Shown here: positions 7,580 to 16,775 of the stretch, in pieces | How positions within the stretch are numbered: the stretch's first letter is position 1 | Layout: each line of letters starts with the position of its first letter | Assembly (NCBI RefSeq): GCF_024609325.1 | Contig: NZ_JANHMQ010000001.1 | Location: forward strand, 1,178,001-1,242,000 | Source: Geothrix fuzhouensis | GTDB lineage: Bacteria > Acidobacteriota > Holophagae > Holophagales > Holophagaceae | DNA: 64,000 bases | Reading direction: 5' to 3' | Program-made: the position numbers and the translations under genes | The notes under the pieces: generated by a model | What the model was told of the DNA's origin: nothing | The model's database searches: none | The model's input: the letters and a program-made list of their open reading frames with translations, nothing else

Positions 7580-9664
7580 TTACTTCCCGGTCAGCTCGGC
7601 GGCGAGGTGCGGCGCGTCGTAGATCTTGACCAGCGCTTCGAGGATGGCGCGAGCGTCCACGGAGACGCTGCGGTTCACCTTCTCATCGTAGTAGTAGCGG
7701 CCGGCGTTGCCTTCGATGTTGCCGTCGAAGAGGAGGCCCACCAGCTCACCCTTGCGGTTCACCACGGGGCTGCCGGAGTTGCCGCCGGTGGTGTCCACGG
7801 CGTGGGAGAAGTTGAGGGGCGTCCGGAGGTCCAGCTTGCCCATGCGGTCCAGCCAGCGCTGAGGCAGACGCCAGTCGGTGTAGTCTTTCGCCTCGTTGCC
7901 GCCCCAGCCGAAGTGGCGATCGTAGAGGCCGGCCCAGGTGGTGAAGGGCTGCTGGAGTGTGCCGTTGGCCGGATAGGTGGCCACGGCCCCGTAGGTGATG
8001 CGCAGGGTCCCCGTGGCGTCCGGTGGCAGGGCCTTGCCGTAGACGGCGAAGCGGGCCTTGGCGATACGAGCGCCGTGCTCTTCCAGGATGGCCCTCACGT
8101 CGTCCTGCTTCTTCCGCAGGCCGAGCAGGATGGGCTCGAGCTTGCGGGCCAGCACGATCATGGGATCGCCACTCTCGGTCACGGCCTTCTTTCCGCCCTC
8201 GATCAGGGCTTTGCGCACGGCCGGATCATTCAGCTTCGTGCCTTCCACGGCGGCCTTGGCCACGTCTGCGGGCTTCTTGCCGCCCAAGATCGCGACAACG
8301 AAGGGATGCTGGGGGCCCAGTTCGCGAGCCGCATCTTCAAGGCCGCGCGTAAAGAGAAGGGTTTCCAATTCGGGGTTGGCACCCTGCCCCATCATGCCCA
8401 TGGCGGGTCCACTGAGGCGGGTCTTCAGGACCTTGAGGCCGCCCTCGGACCGGTACTCCGTCAGGCGCTTCTCCACGGGAAGCTCCTGCTGCTCGGCGAG
8501 ACGCACCAAGGCCAGGGCCTGACCCAACGTCGTGGAACGGGCCGAGCCGACCGAACGGGCCTCCTTGAGCAAACCCTTCTGAAGTTGGGTGGCCTGTTCG
8601 ATGCGCGCCCAGCTCTTGCCGGTGCTTGCGGTCAGCTTGGGATCCTTCGCCACGGCGGCTTTCAGGGCCTTCTCCGCGTCCTCGATGCGCTTCATGGCCT
8701 CGGCATCTTTCAGGCCGGCCAGAGAACCCTCGTTGGCCTTGGAACCGTTGTTCACACCCAGGATCAGGGTCTGGACCTGCCGGGCATGCTCGGCGTCACG
8801 CTTGCCGTATTCCTCGAGGATGGCGCGGGTGCGGTCGGCGTTCCGCAGATAAGCGGGAATGCCGAAATCCCGGTCGTATTTCATCTGGGCGAAGGTCTGG
8901 AGGCGGCTGGTGCGGCCGGGGTGGCCCACCACGAAGGTGAGATCGCCCATCTTCAGGCCCTCGGTGCTCCAGGTCAGGTGGTGGGCGGGGTGGTAGGGCT
9001 TGCCGTTCTCGTAGACGCGAACCATGGAGAAGTCCAGGTCATGGCGGGGGTAGGTGAAGTTGTCGTAGTCCCCCCCGAAGGCCGCCACGGCGATCTCGGG
9101 GGCGGCCACCAGACGGATGTCCTTGAAGGTCTTGAAGCCGTACATCCAGGTCTCGCCCCCCTGGTAGAGGTTCACCACGTCGTAGGTGAGGCCACTGGCC
9201 TTCTCCAACTCTGCCTTGATGGCATCCAGCTCCTTGGCCCGGGCCGCGGCAGCGGCCTTCTCGCCGAGACCGGGCTTGACGGCCTTCGCCACGCGCTCCG
9301 TCACGTTCTCCATGGCCATGAGGGTGCGGTAGGTGAGGCCGGGGAGCTTGATCTCCTGGTCCCGCGTGGCCGCCACGAACCCATCCTTCACCAGGTCGCG
9401 GTCCTTGGTGGACAGGCGCTGGAGAGAACCCCGGGTGCAGTGATGGTTGGTGAGCACCAGACCATCCGCGCTCACGAAGGAACCGGTGCAGCCGCCCAGG
9501 GTGAGGGTGGAGAGGCGGACGTGGTCGATCCAATCCTTCCCCGGCTCGAAGGCGTACTTCTCCTTGAGCTGCTTCAGTGGCAGGTTGTCGAAGGTCCACA
9601 TGCCGTCTTCGGCACGGAGGATGGGCAGTGCGAGCAGGAGGGCGAGGGCAGAGAGGCGTCGCAT
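7580..9664 (-). CDS. S46 family dipeptidyl-peptidase, paralogue 2 (DPP7-like pocket)
   Basis: A 694-residue exported S46 peptidase with the same layout as its neighbours: signal peptide ending near LRA-EDG, GMWTFDNLP start, catalytic His in VLTNHHCTRG, FGGDYDNFTYPRHDLDFS substrate-amine region and catalytic Ser in GGNSGSPVV. The S1-determining position 18 residues after the Ser is Gly (LFDGN), as in DPP7, predicting preference for hydrophobic P1 residues. The ATG follows TTTTTGGAGTTCTC. It lies 52 bp upstream of paralogue 1 and is separated from paralogue 3 by a palindromic repeat, suggesting at least partly independent expression. Confidence 0.92.
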   Translation of the reverse strand: MRRLSALALLLALPILRAEDGMWTFDNLPLKQLKEKYAFEPGKDWIDHVRLSTLTLGGCTGSFVSADGLVLTNHHCTRGSLQRLSTKDRDLVKDGFVAATRDQEIKLPGLTYRTLMAMENVTERVAKAVKPGLGEKAAAAARAKELDAIKAELEKASGLTYDVVNLYQGGETWMYGFKTFKDIRLVAAPEIAVAAFGGDYDNFTYPRHDLDFSMVRVYENGKPYHPAHHLTWSTEGLKMGDLTFVVGHPGRTSRLQTFAQMKYDRDFGIPAYLRNADRTRAILEEYGKRDAEHARQVQTLILGVNNGSKANEGSLAGLKDAEAMKRIEDAEKALKAAVAKDPKLTASTGKSWARIEQATQLQKGLLKEARSVGSARSTTLGQALALVRLAEQQELPVEKRLTEYRSEGGLKVLKTRLSGPAMGMMGQGANPELETLLFTRGLEDAARELGPQHPFVVAILGGKKPADVAKAAVEGTKLNDPAVRKALIEGGKKAVTESGDPMIVLARKLEPILLGLRKKQDDVRAILEEHGARIAKARFAVYGKALPPDATGTLRITYGAVATYPANGTLQQPFTTWAGLYDRHFGWGGNEAKDYTDWRLPQRWLDRMGKLDLRTPLNFSHAVDTTGGNSGSPVVNRKGELVGLLFDGNIEGNAGRYYYDEKVNRSVSVDARAILEALVKIYDAPHLAAELTGK

Positions 9665-9694
9665 GAGAACTCCAAAAAGAACATCAAGAATGGG

Positions 9695-9766
9695 AACCGC
9701 AGATGACGCAGATGGCCGCAGATAAAAGATCTCTTTTCATCTGCGCCATCTGCGCCATCTGCGGTT
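9695..9766. repeat. Palindromic phrase repeat (CGCAGATG type) between S46 genes
   Basis: A 72-bp near-perfect palindrome: AACCGCAGATGACGCAGATGG on the left, CCATCTGCGCCATCTGCGGTT on the right, with a small inner palindrome AAAAGATCTCTTTT. Each arm is a tandem of the 9-11-nt phrase CGCAGATGN. Transcribed in either direction it would form a long hairpin. It separates S46 paralogues 2 and 3 and may act as a terminator or RNA-stability element. Confidence 0.8.
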
Positions 9767-9772
9767 AAAAAA

Positions 9773-11860
9773 TCATTTCCCGGTCAGCTCGGCCACGAGG
9801 CTGGAAGCGCCGTAGACCTTGTCCAGGGCATGCACGATGGCCCGGGCGTCCACGGAAACACCGCGATTGGCGGTGTCGTCATAGAAGTAGTTGCCGGGCA
9901 GCATGTCGATGTCGCCGTCAAAGATGAGGCCCACCAGCTCGCCCTTGCGGTCCACCACGGGGGAGCCTGAATTGCCACCGATGATGTCGACTTTGTGGAC
10001 GAAGTTGAAGGGCATGCTCGGATCAAGGGCGCCGCGCTTGTCGAGCCAGCGCTGGGGCAGGCGCCAGGCGCCATCGTGGGCCCCGGCGGCGTTGCCGCCC
10101 CAGCCGTCATACCGGTCGTAGAGGCCGCCAAAGGTCGTGAAGGGCTGGATCAGGGTGCCGTTGGCGGGGAACTCCGCCACGGGACCATAGGTGAGGCGCA
10201 TGGTGAAGGTCGCATCCGGGTAGGTGCCCTTGCCGTAGACCGCGAAGCGGGCCTTGGCGATGCGCGCGCTGTGCTCGGTGATCACGCTTTGGACCTGCTC
10301 TTCCTGCTTTCTGCGGAGGGTGCGCCCGATGGGGTCCAGTTTCTTCGCCAGGAGGATCATCGGATCCTGGCTTTCGGCAATGGCCTTCCTGCCGCCGGCC
10401 AGGAGGGCCTTGCGGACTTCCGGATCCCCGAGCTTCGACCCAGTCACCGCGGCCTTGGCGACATCGGCTGCGGACTTGCCCCCGAGCATCGCCTTCACGA
10501 AGGGGTGCTGGGGCCCCAGTTGCTTGGCAGCCTCGGCGAGCCCGCGGGTGAAGACGAAAACCTCCTGCTCCTGGTAGTAGGGGGCGGGGACGCCCAGCCG
10601 GGCTTTGGCGGCCTTCAGGTTGGTGTCGCTGTACTCGGGCAGCCGCTTCTCGCTGGGCAGGGATTCCTCGTCCGGAATCCGCACCAGCGACAAGGCGTAC
10701 CCCAGCAGGGTGGAGTGCGCAGTGCCGACATAGGCGCTGTCCTTGGCCTGGCTTCGGGCCACCTTCAGGGCCGCCTCGATCCGGCCCCAACTGGGCCCGG
10801 CCTCGGCCTGAAGCCGTGGATCCTTCGCCACCTTGGCCCGGAAGGCCTTCTCGGCGGCCTCGATGCGGGCCAGAGCCTCCTTGTTCTTCAACCCGGACAA
10901 GTAGCCGCCAAGGGCCTTGAGGCTGTTCTCGATCCTGAGGATCTGGGTCCCGACCTGCCGGGCGGCCTCGGGCGAAGTCTTGCCGTACTGCACCAGGACC
11001 TCTTTCTGGCGCTCCAGCCCGGCCAGGCGCATGGGGATGGCGAGATCCCGGGAATAGACCATCTGGGCGAAGGTGTCCTGCCGCTTGGTGCTGCCAGGAT
11101 GCCCGATGACGAAGGTCAGGTCGCCGGCCTTCAGGCCCGTCTGGGTCCATGTCAAGTGCTCGGGGGGCGTGTAGGGTTTGCCGTTCTCGTAGACCCGGAA
11201 CAGGGTGAAGTCCAGGTTGTGGCGTGGATAGGTGAAGTTGTCGTAGTCTCCGCCGAACAGGGCGATCTGGAGCTCAGGCGCGAAGACCAGCCGCACGTCC
11301 GTGTGCTTCTTGTAGGAGTAGATCCAGTGCTCTCCCCCCTGGTAGAGCGTCACGTACTCGCAGGTGAGGCCGCTCTTCTCCTGCATCTCCTTCTTGATCT
11401 TGTCGATCTCGGCATGGCGGGCCTTCAGAATCTCCTTCTCGGGGGTCCCAGGCTTCACAACTTTGGCCAGGCGATCCGTGATGTTGTCCATGGCCATCAG
11501 CGTCATGAGTTCAAGGCCCGGTACCTTGATCTCCTGCTCCCGGGTGGCGGCGGCGAAGCCGTTCTTCACATAGTCCGCCTCCTTGCTGCTCACGCGCTGG
11601 AGCCAGCCCCGGCCCACATGCTCGTTGGTGAGCACCAGGCCGTCCCGGCTCACGAAGGAACCGGAGCCCCCAGGAAAACGGAGGACCGAAAGGCGCACGT
11701 GATCCAGCCAAGCCTGGTCGGGAGCCCAGCCATAAGTCGACTGGATCTTCTTCGTCGGCAGGTTATCGAAGGTCCACATGCCCTCCTCAGCCCGCACGGG
11801 AGCGGAGGCCAGGACGAACGCAAGCAGAGGTAGGATGAGGCGTGGAATTCCGAACGACAT
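9773..11860 (-). CDS. S46 family dipeptidyl-peptidase, paralogue 3 (DPP7-like pocket)
   Basis: A 695-residue exported S46 peptidase and the first gene of the leftward S46 row. The signal peptide ends near APVRA-EEG, followed by GMWTFDNLP, the catalytic His in VLTNEHVGRG, the FGGDYDNFTYPRHNLDFT region and the catalytic Ser in GGNSGSPVV. The sequence has TNEH where the paralogues have TNHH, so only one of the two histidines is kept. The S1 position is Gly (IFDGD), predicting DPP7-like hydrophobic specificity. The ATG at 11860 is chosen because GGAG lies 5 nt before it; an ATG five codons upstream lacks this. Confidence 0.92.
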   Translation of the reverse strand: MSFGIPRLILPLLAFVLASAPVRAEEGMWTFDNLPTKKIQSTYGWAPDQAWLDHVRLSVLRFPGGSGSFVSRDGLVLTNEHVGRGWLQRVSSKEADYVKNGFAAATREQEIKVPGLELMTLMAMDNITDRLAKVVKPGTPEKEILKARHAEIDKIKKEMQEKSGLTCEYVTLYQGGEHWIYSYKKHTDVRLVFAPELQIALFGGDYDNFTYPRHNLDFTLFRVYENGKPYTPPEHLTWTQTGLKAGDLTFVIGHPGSTKRQDTFAQMVYSRDLAIPMRLAGLERQKEVLVQYGKTSPEAARQVGTQILRIENSLKALGGYLSGLKNKEALARIEAAEKAFRAKVAKDPRLQAEAGPSWGRIEAALKVARSQAKDSAYVGTAHSTLLGYALSLVRIPDEESLPSEKRLPEYSDTNLKAAKARLGVPAPYYQEQEVFVFTRGLAEAAKQLGPQHPFVKAMLGGKSAADVAKAAVTGSKLGDPEVRKALLAGGRKAIAESQDPMILLAKKLDPIGRTLRRKQEEQVQSVITEHSARIAKARFAVYGKGTYPDATFTMRLTYGPVAEFPANGTLIQPFTTFGGLYDRYDGWGGNAAGAHDGAWRLPQRWLDKRGALDPSMPFNFVHKVDIIGGNSGSPVVDRKGELVGLIFDGDIDMLPGNYFYDDTANRGVSVDARAIVHALDKVYGASSLVAELTGK

Positions 11861-12015
11861 GGGTTCTCCAAACATGGGCGAATAACCATCGTATCACTAC
11901 GTATCCATGCCGAACCCAGCTTCCCGCCCTTGATTCGAGAAGGCCCGGCCCGATCCAATGGACCGGGGGCCCTGCGCAGCCCCAGTGACGCGAATCACTT
12001 CACAACCCAGAGGTC

Positions 12016-12044
12016 TTGAATCATTTATTTTTGAGACTCAATAT
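12016..12044 (+). promoter_or_regulatory. Candidate sigma-70-type promoter for the outer-membrane protein gene
   Basis: TTGAAT at 12016-12021 and CAATAT at 12039-12044 are separated by 17 bp. Transcription would start only a few bases before the ATG at 12052, implying a very short or leaderless message. The stretch is notably A/T-rich relative to its surroundings. Confidence 0.35.
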
Positions 12045-12051
12045 CACAACC

Positions 12052-12888
12052 ATGACGACCTTCACCTCCCCCCTCCTCTGCCGCCTCCTTCCCGCCTTCC
12101 TCCTCGCCGCCTCCCTGTCGGCCCAGGAGAAGAAGGAAGGACCCATCCAGGACAACTCCTTCCTCGTGGAGGAGGCCTACAACCAGGAACCCGGGGTGGT
12201 GCAGCACATCAGCACCTTCACCCGCTACCAGGAGAGCAAGGACTGGATCTACACCTTCACTCAGGAGTGGCCCGTAGGTGGACTGGAACACCAGCTCAGC
12301 TTCACCCTGCCCTGGCAACGGCTGGGCCTCTCCCTCGATGGGAAGCAGGCCTTCGGGGATGTGGCCCTGAACTACCGCTACCAGTTGGTGGGAGACGGCA
12401 ATGCGCCCGTGGCCGTGGCGCCGCGGTTCACGGTGCTGCTGCCCACCGGTGACGAGAAGCGGGGCTACGGCAAGGGGGCCACGGGCTTCCAGGTGAACCT
12501 GCCCGTGAGCTTCACCGTGGGCAGTGCCTTCGTGGGCCACTTCAATGCCGGGGCCACTCACACGCCTCGAGCCATCAACATGAACGGGGACCGCGCCACC
12601 ACCCAGGACTTCTTGCTCGGCCAGAGCTTCATCTGGCTGGCGAATCCACGCTTCAACGTGATGCTGGAATACGTCTACACCAACGGCGAAATGGTGACAG
12701 GCCCGAATCAGACCGATCGGCAGAGCACGTCCTTCCTTTCCCCCGGCATCCGGTGGGCCTATAACTTCCCGAGCGGGCTCCAGATCGTCCCCGGCCTTGC
12801 CCTCCCCATCGGCGTGGGCGCTAGCCGCGGCGAGAAGGCCATCTTCCTCTACCTGAGCTTCGAGCACCCGTTCACGAAAACCAGGTAG
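12052..12888 (+). CDS. Putative outer-membrane beta-barrel protein (MetA-pathway/transporter-like)
   Basis: The 278-residue product has a signal peptide (LLPAFLLAASLSAQ) and then alternating hydrophobic/polar strands rich in aromatic and glycine residues, ending in a C-terminal FEHPF strand, as expected of an outer-membrane barrel. LPTGDEKRGYGKGATGFQVNLP and LGQSFIWL resemble the 'MetA pathway of phenol degradation' transporter-like family, whose members have no proven substrate. An ATG start at 12052 is preferred because a TTG at 12016 would place non-signal-like residues in front of the signal peptide. The gene is convergent with the TonB receptor gene, 6 bp away. Confidence 0.7.
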   Translation: MTTFTSPLLCRLLPAFLLAASLSAQEKKEGPIQDNSFLVEEAYNQEPGVVQHISTFTRYQESKDWIYTFTQEWPVGGLEHQLSFTLPWQRLGLSLDGKQAFGDVALNYRYQLVGDGNAPVAVAPRFTVLLPTGDEKRGYGKGATGFQVNLPVSFTVGSAFVGHFNAGATHTPRAINMNGDRATTQDFLLGQSFIWLANPRFNVMLEYVYTNGEMVTGPNQTDRQSTSFLSPGIRWAYNFPSGLQIVPGLALPIGVGASRGEKAIFLYLSFEHPFTKTR

Positions 12889-12894
12889 CCGCCC

Positions 12895-15306
12895 TCAGAA
12901 CTTCAGCTTGAGGTGGGCCGCCAAGGTCCGGGGCGGGATGACGTGGGTGCCGCCGAAGGTGCTGAGGAAGTTGTAGAGACCTTTCTCGTTCGTGGCGTTC
13001 AGCAGGTCCAGGCCCACGGACACGCGCCGCCCGCGCTTCAGCTTCCACTCCTGCCCAGCGTTGAGGTCCAGGACCGTCCGCGCCTTGATGCGGTAGTTCA
13101 GGCCCACCAGGCTGTCGTGCTCGGCCCGCACATAGGGGATGCCGAAGGCATAGTCCGGATTCCCGGCGACCGTGGTGGGATCGCCCGCCTCCAGGCCGGA
13201 GTCGTGGCGGAGAGACGCCTGGGTGAAGAAGCCACCCTGCTCGTAGCGCACCCCGAGTTGGGCTGTGAGCTTCTGGTCGTGGTCGATGAGGTAGGGCGTC
13301 CCGTCCGGACCGTTCACCGTGGGGTTGGCCGAATCCAGGCCCCCGATGGTCGGGCTATAGAAGAGAGTACGGACGGTGCCTGCGCTCAGATAGGCGGACC
13401 AGCCCTTGAGCACGACCGTATCCACCCGGAGGTCCATCCCATGGAACCGGCCCTTCCAGGCGGAGATGGGGAAGAGGATCCCGGTGTTCAGGAACTGGCT
13501 GTTGTCCGCGGCGTTGCGGCTGTCCTTCCACCAGTAGTCCAGGCTGACCCGTGCGACCTGGCCCAGTTGCTGTTCCAGGCCCAGGAGGTAACTGTCCTGC
13601 GTCTCGCCCCGCAACTGGGGCGCGGCCGAGGCCGACTGGGTGACCAGGCTCCAGGCCGTCTGGGAAGTCGAGAAGGCCAGGTTCTCGTTCTCCGGCGTGA
13701 TGAGCAGCCGATCGTAGACCGCCCGCACCAGCGTGCCCGTGCCGGGCAGCGTGTAGGTGACACCCAGCCGGGGCTGCAGCTCGTTCTGGGTGAAGTTCCG
13801 GCCCTTGTAGCTGTCGTACCGCAGGCCTGCGGCGAGCGTCCAGCGACCGGCCTTGAGGTCGTCCTGGAGGTAGGCCGAGGCCAGGGAGGGCACGAATCCG
13901 TCCGCGAAGCGCAGGATGTTGCCCCCGCCAGCGGCGGTGTAGGGATACAGCGGATCGGCAGGACCCGATACCTGCGACGGATCGGTGATGGCCAGATCGA
14001 ACCGCTCATGCAGGGGATAGCGGACGTACTGGAGGCCGAGCTTCAGGGTGTTGTTCCCGTTCCGCTGGGTGTACCCGACCAGAACGCCCTGGTTATCCAG
14101 GCGCCGGTCGGAGCGGAGCCAGACCGGGGTGTCCGGCCCGCCGTTGCTGAAGCCCGGCTGGAGGTCCCGGGTGGGGTCCAGGCGGGAGGTAGAGCCCCGG
14201 TAGAAGATCGCCGCGTCCAGGCTGCGGTCCGCGCCCAGCAGGTGGGTCCACCCCAGGTTCAGGTTGGCGTCCGTGTTGTGGACCCGCTGATCCTGGCCCG
14301 CTGCCTGTTGGGAGGCCAGATTCACCACGTCCCGGTCCGTGCGGCCCCCGCTGACCGAGAAGCGGAGGACATCGCTGGCACCCAGGAGCCAGTCGAAGCG
14401 GCTGAAGAGGCGATTCGTCGTCCCGTGGTTGTGCAGGTTCTCGAAGTTCACGGGATCCAGGAACCGGTCGCTCGCCGAGGTGGTGGCAGTCACGAAGTAG
14501 CCGAAGGCGGCCGTCCCGCCCCGGGCTCCGAACGACAGCTCCCGGGTGCTGAACCGGGAGACCCCCATGGACACATCGCCCTGGAACGCCTGGGTCGAAC
14601 CCAGGCCGGACTTGCTGGTGAGGTTCACCACCGCCGCCGGCTTGCCGCCGTACTCGGCGCTCACGCCCCCGGTGATCACCTCCATGCTCTCGACCTGGGA
14701 GGGGTCCAGGGAGTTCGAGAAGGTGGACTGCACCTGATCCGTGATGGGCACGCCATCCACCACGTAGGTCACCTGCCCGTGGCTGCCCCGGAAATGGAAC
14801 CGCCCGTTCTCGTCCTGGATGAAGCCCGGGGTGGTGAGGAGGATGCTCTCCATGGCCCGGCTCTGCACGGAGGTGGGGATCTTCTCGATGGTGGAGTGGT
14901 CGATATCGATGTGGGCCGAAGGGTGGGCCTCCACCAGAGACACGGTGTCCTCCACCGCCACCGTCGCCGAAGCTTGGGCGGCCCTCAGGCTCAGGTCCAG
15001 CCGGGTGGGCAGGTTCGAGCGCACGGAGAGGTTCTGATGCAGCTCCTGCATCCCCGGCGCCGCCACCTCCAGGTGGTAGTCGCTGAACGGGATGTTGTAG
15101 GCCGTGTAGACCCCTGAACCATCCGTGACCACGTCGAGGTGGAACCCGGAGACCCGGTTTTCCAGGCGGACCTGGGCCTTGGCCACAGGCCGGCCCTGGT
15201 CATCCGTCACCCGCCCCGTGAGCGTCCCGCTACCGGCGGCTGCGGCGAATGCGGGCCCAGCCACAAGGAAAGCTAAGATGGTGGGGCCGAGGGAGCGGTG
15301 CGCCAC
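12895..15306 (-). CDS. TonB-dependent receptor with carboxypeptidase-regulatory-like N-domain
   Basis: An outer-membrane active transporter of 803 residues. After a signal peptide (about residues 1-24) comes a CarboxypepD_reg-like domain (GTLTGRVTDDQGRPVAKAQV to about residue 110), then the plug (RAMESILLTTPGFIQDENGRF, VVDGVPITDQ, VESMEVITGGVSAEYGGKPAAVVN) and a 22-strand-type barrel ending LAAHLKLKF. The substrate is unknown. The GTG start at 15304-15306 is preferred because GGAGGA lies 6 nt upstream; an ATG eight codons earlier precedes the ribosome-binding site. Its predicted promoter lies inside a 50-bp palindrome facing the divergent adaptor/permease genes, which suggests joint control. 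Confidence 0.9.
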   Translation of the reverse strand: MAHRSLGPTILAFLVAGPAFAAAAGSGTLTGRVTDDQGRPVAKAQVRLENRVSGFHLDVVTDGSGVYTAYNIPFSDYHLEVAAPGMQELHQNLSVRSNLPTRLDLSLRAAQASATVAVEDTVSLVEAHPSAHIDIDHSTIEKIPTSVQSRAMESILLTTPGFIQDENGRFHFRGSHGQVTYVVDGVPITDQVQSTFSNSLDPSQVESMEVITGGVSAEYGGKPAAVVNLTSKSGLGSTQAFQGDVSMGVSRFSTRELSFGARGGTAAFGYFVTATTSASDRFLDPVNFENLHNHGTTNRLFSRFDWLLGASDVLRFSVSGGRTDRDVVNLASQQAAGQDQRVHNTDANLNLGWTHLLGADRSLDAAIFYRGSTSRLDPTRDLQPGFSNGGPDTPVWLRSDRRLDNQGVLVGYTQRNGNNTLKLGLQYVRYPLHERFDLAITDPSQVSGPADPLYPYTAAGGGNILRFADGFVPSLASAYLQDDLKAGRWTLAAGLRYDSYKGRNFTQNELQPRLGVTYTLPGTGTLVRAVYDRLLITPENENLAFSTSQTAWSLVTQSASAAPQLRGETQDSYLLGLEQQLGQVARVSLDYWWKDSRNAADNSQFLNTGILFPISAWKGRFHGMDLRVDTVVLKGWSAYLSAGTVRTLFYSPTIGGLDSANPTVNGPDGTPYLIDHDQKLTAQLGVRYEQGGFFTQASLRHDSGLEAGDPTTVAGNPDYAFGIPYVRAEHDSLVGLNYRIKARTVLDLNAGQEWKLKRGRRVSVGLDLLNATNEKGLYNFLSTFGGTHVIPPRTLAAHLKLKF

Positions 15307-15320
15307 AGTAGATCCTCCAG

Positions 15321-15370
15321 ATGAAATCATTTTCTAATTGACGAAGATGGTCAATAGAAATTGATTTCAT
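15321..15370. promoter_or_regulatory. 50-bp nested palindrome, probable operator between TonB receptor and adaptor operon
   Basis: The outer arms ATGAAATCA (15321-15329) and TGATTTCAT (15362-15370) are exact complements. An inner ATTGAC-(7 nt)-GTCAAT at 15337-15355 is also perfect, and the intervening parts pair with few mismatches. Each outer arm is itself part of a smaller palindrome of the form GAAAT..ATTTC, the two centred 34 bp apart. This is the pattern of paired binding sites for a dimeric repressor. Confidence 0.65.
15326..15354 (-). promoter_or_regulatory. Candidate promoter of the TonB receptor gene, inside the palindrome
   Basis: On the minus strand TTGACC (15349-15354) and AATGAT (15326-15331) are spaced 17 bp apart. 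The inferred start point near 15319 gives a 5' leader of about 13 nt that contains GGAGGA and leads directly to the GTG at 15306, so promoter, ribosome-binding site and start are mutually consistent. Confidence 0.5.
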
Positions 15371-15451
15371 TAATGATCGACAGGGCCACTAAACCCCTTG
15401 TCTGTCTGCGCGAAGATTAGATGAATCCAGCCCGTTGGGGAGGCCTTTGAC

Positions 15452-16672
15452 ATGACCCGGAAGCAGATGTGGATCCTCGGTGGGGGGCTGGCGGTCGTAC
15501 TGATCGGCGGCCTGAGCATTGCCGGCATGCGCGACAAGGGCATGGCCGTGCAGGTGGCCACTGTGGGTCGGGAGAACCTCCAGGCGAAGGTGAGCGCGAA
15601 CGGCAAGATCCAGGCGGTGACCAAGGCCGATATCTCGGCAAGCATCATGGGTCAGGTCACTCGGTTGGCTGTGAAAGAAGGGGACCGTGTCCACAAGGGC
15701 CAGTTCCTCATGGAGATCGACCCCCGCAGTGCCCGGGCCAACACGGAGGCCATGCAGGCCAATCTGCACGCGGCCCAGTCGGATCTGATCTCCGCGACCG
15801 CCAACCTCGCCCAGGCCCGTTCCGACTTTGATCGCGCCAAGGCGAACCGCACCGCAGGCATCATTTCCGTGGCGGACTTCGAGCGGGCCAGGACCGCCTT
15901 TGAGACCGCCCAGGCTGCCCAGGAGACCGCTCGCCGCCGGACGGACCAGGCGAAGGCGAACGTGAGCCAGTCCCATGTGGGCCTGGGTTTCTCCACCATC
16001 GCCGCGCCCATGGATGGCGTGGTCACAGCACGGCGGATCGAGCTGGGTGAGACCGCCGTGCCCGGCATCCAGAACCAGCCCGGCACCGTGCTGCTCACCG
16101 TGTCTGATATGAGCAAGGTCGAGGCGGAAATGGAAGTGGACGAAGCCTCCATCCCCAGCGTGAAGCAGGGCCAGGAGGCCCAGGTCCGCATCGACGCCTA
16201 TCCCAATCAGACGTTCCAGGGCCAGGTCACCGAGGTGGGCGGCAGCCCCATCCTCAAGCTGACCGTCAACGAGGCCACCAAGTTCAAGGTGAAGGTCTGG
16301 ATCAAGGATCCGCCCCTCACCATCAAGCCCGGCCTCTCAGCCCAGGCGGACATCTACACAGGCAGCCGCGACCAGGCCCTGGCCATCCCCTTCCAGGCCC
16401 TGGTGATGCGTGAGATCAAGCTCAAGCCCGGTGAGACCCGGAAGCCCGGCGCCCCCCGCGAGGAAGAGGGCGTGTTCCTGATGGAGGCCGGCAAGGCCAA
16501 GTTCGCAGCCGTGAAGACCGGCCTCATGGGCGACCTCTCCGTGGAGGTGCTCTCCGGCCTCAAGGGCGGCGAAACCCTCATCACCGGCCCCAATCGCGCC
16601 CTGCGTGACCTGAAGGGCGGCGAGGCCGTCCGGGTCGAGAAGGCGAAGAAGAAGGACGAGGCCAAGGCCTAA
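15452..16672 (+). CDS. Periplasmic adaptor (membrane fusion protein), MacA-like
   Basis: The 406-residue protein has one N-terminal membrane anchor (about residues 7-26), a lipoyl/barrel-sandwich half-motif (VSANGKIQAVTKADISASIMGQV ending near KEGDRVHKGQ), a long alpha-hairpin coiled coil (about 90-170, Ala/Gln-rich), the second lipoyl half (IAAPMDGVVTARRIELGE) and a beta-barrel domain. It would bridge inner-membrane transporter and TolC-type channel. It is followed by two MacB-like permease genes, so the complex is MacAB-like. A basic KAKKKDEAKA tail ends the protein. A divergent palindrome and TonB receptor promoter lie upstream. Confidence 0.88.
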   Translation: MTRKQMWILGGGLAVVLIGGLSIAGMRDKGMAVQVATVGRENLQAKVSANGKIQAVTKADISASIMGQVTRLAVKEGDRVHKGQFLMEIDPRSARANTEAMQANLHAAQSDLISATANLAQARSDFDRAKANRTAGIISVADFERARTAFETAQAAQETARRRTDQAKANVSQSHVGLGFSTIAAPMDGVVTARRIELGETAVPGIQNQPGTVLLTVSDMSKVEAEMEVDEASIPSVKQGQEAQVRIDAYPNQTFQGQVTEVGGSPILKLTVNEATKFKVKVWIKDPPLTIKPGLSAQADIYTGSRDQALAIPFQALVMREIKLKPGETRKPGAPREEEGVFLMEAGKAKFAAVKTGLMGDLSVEVLSGLKGGETLITGPNRALRDLKGGEAVRVEKAKKKDEAKA

Positions 16673-16775
16673 TCATGATCCAGGGGGACCGCCTGTTCGC
16701 TTCGCTCACGATGTCCCCCCGGACCCCCACCTCCTGGTCGGGCCAAGCCCGCCCATCGGTCTAACCGGACCCCCC

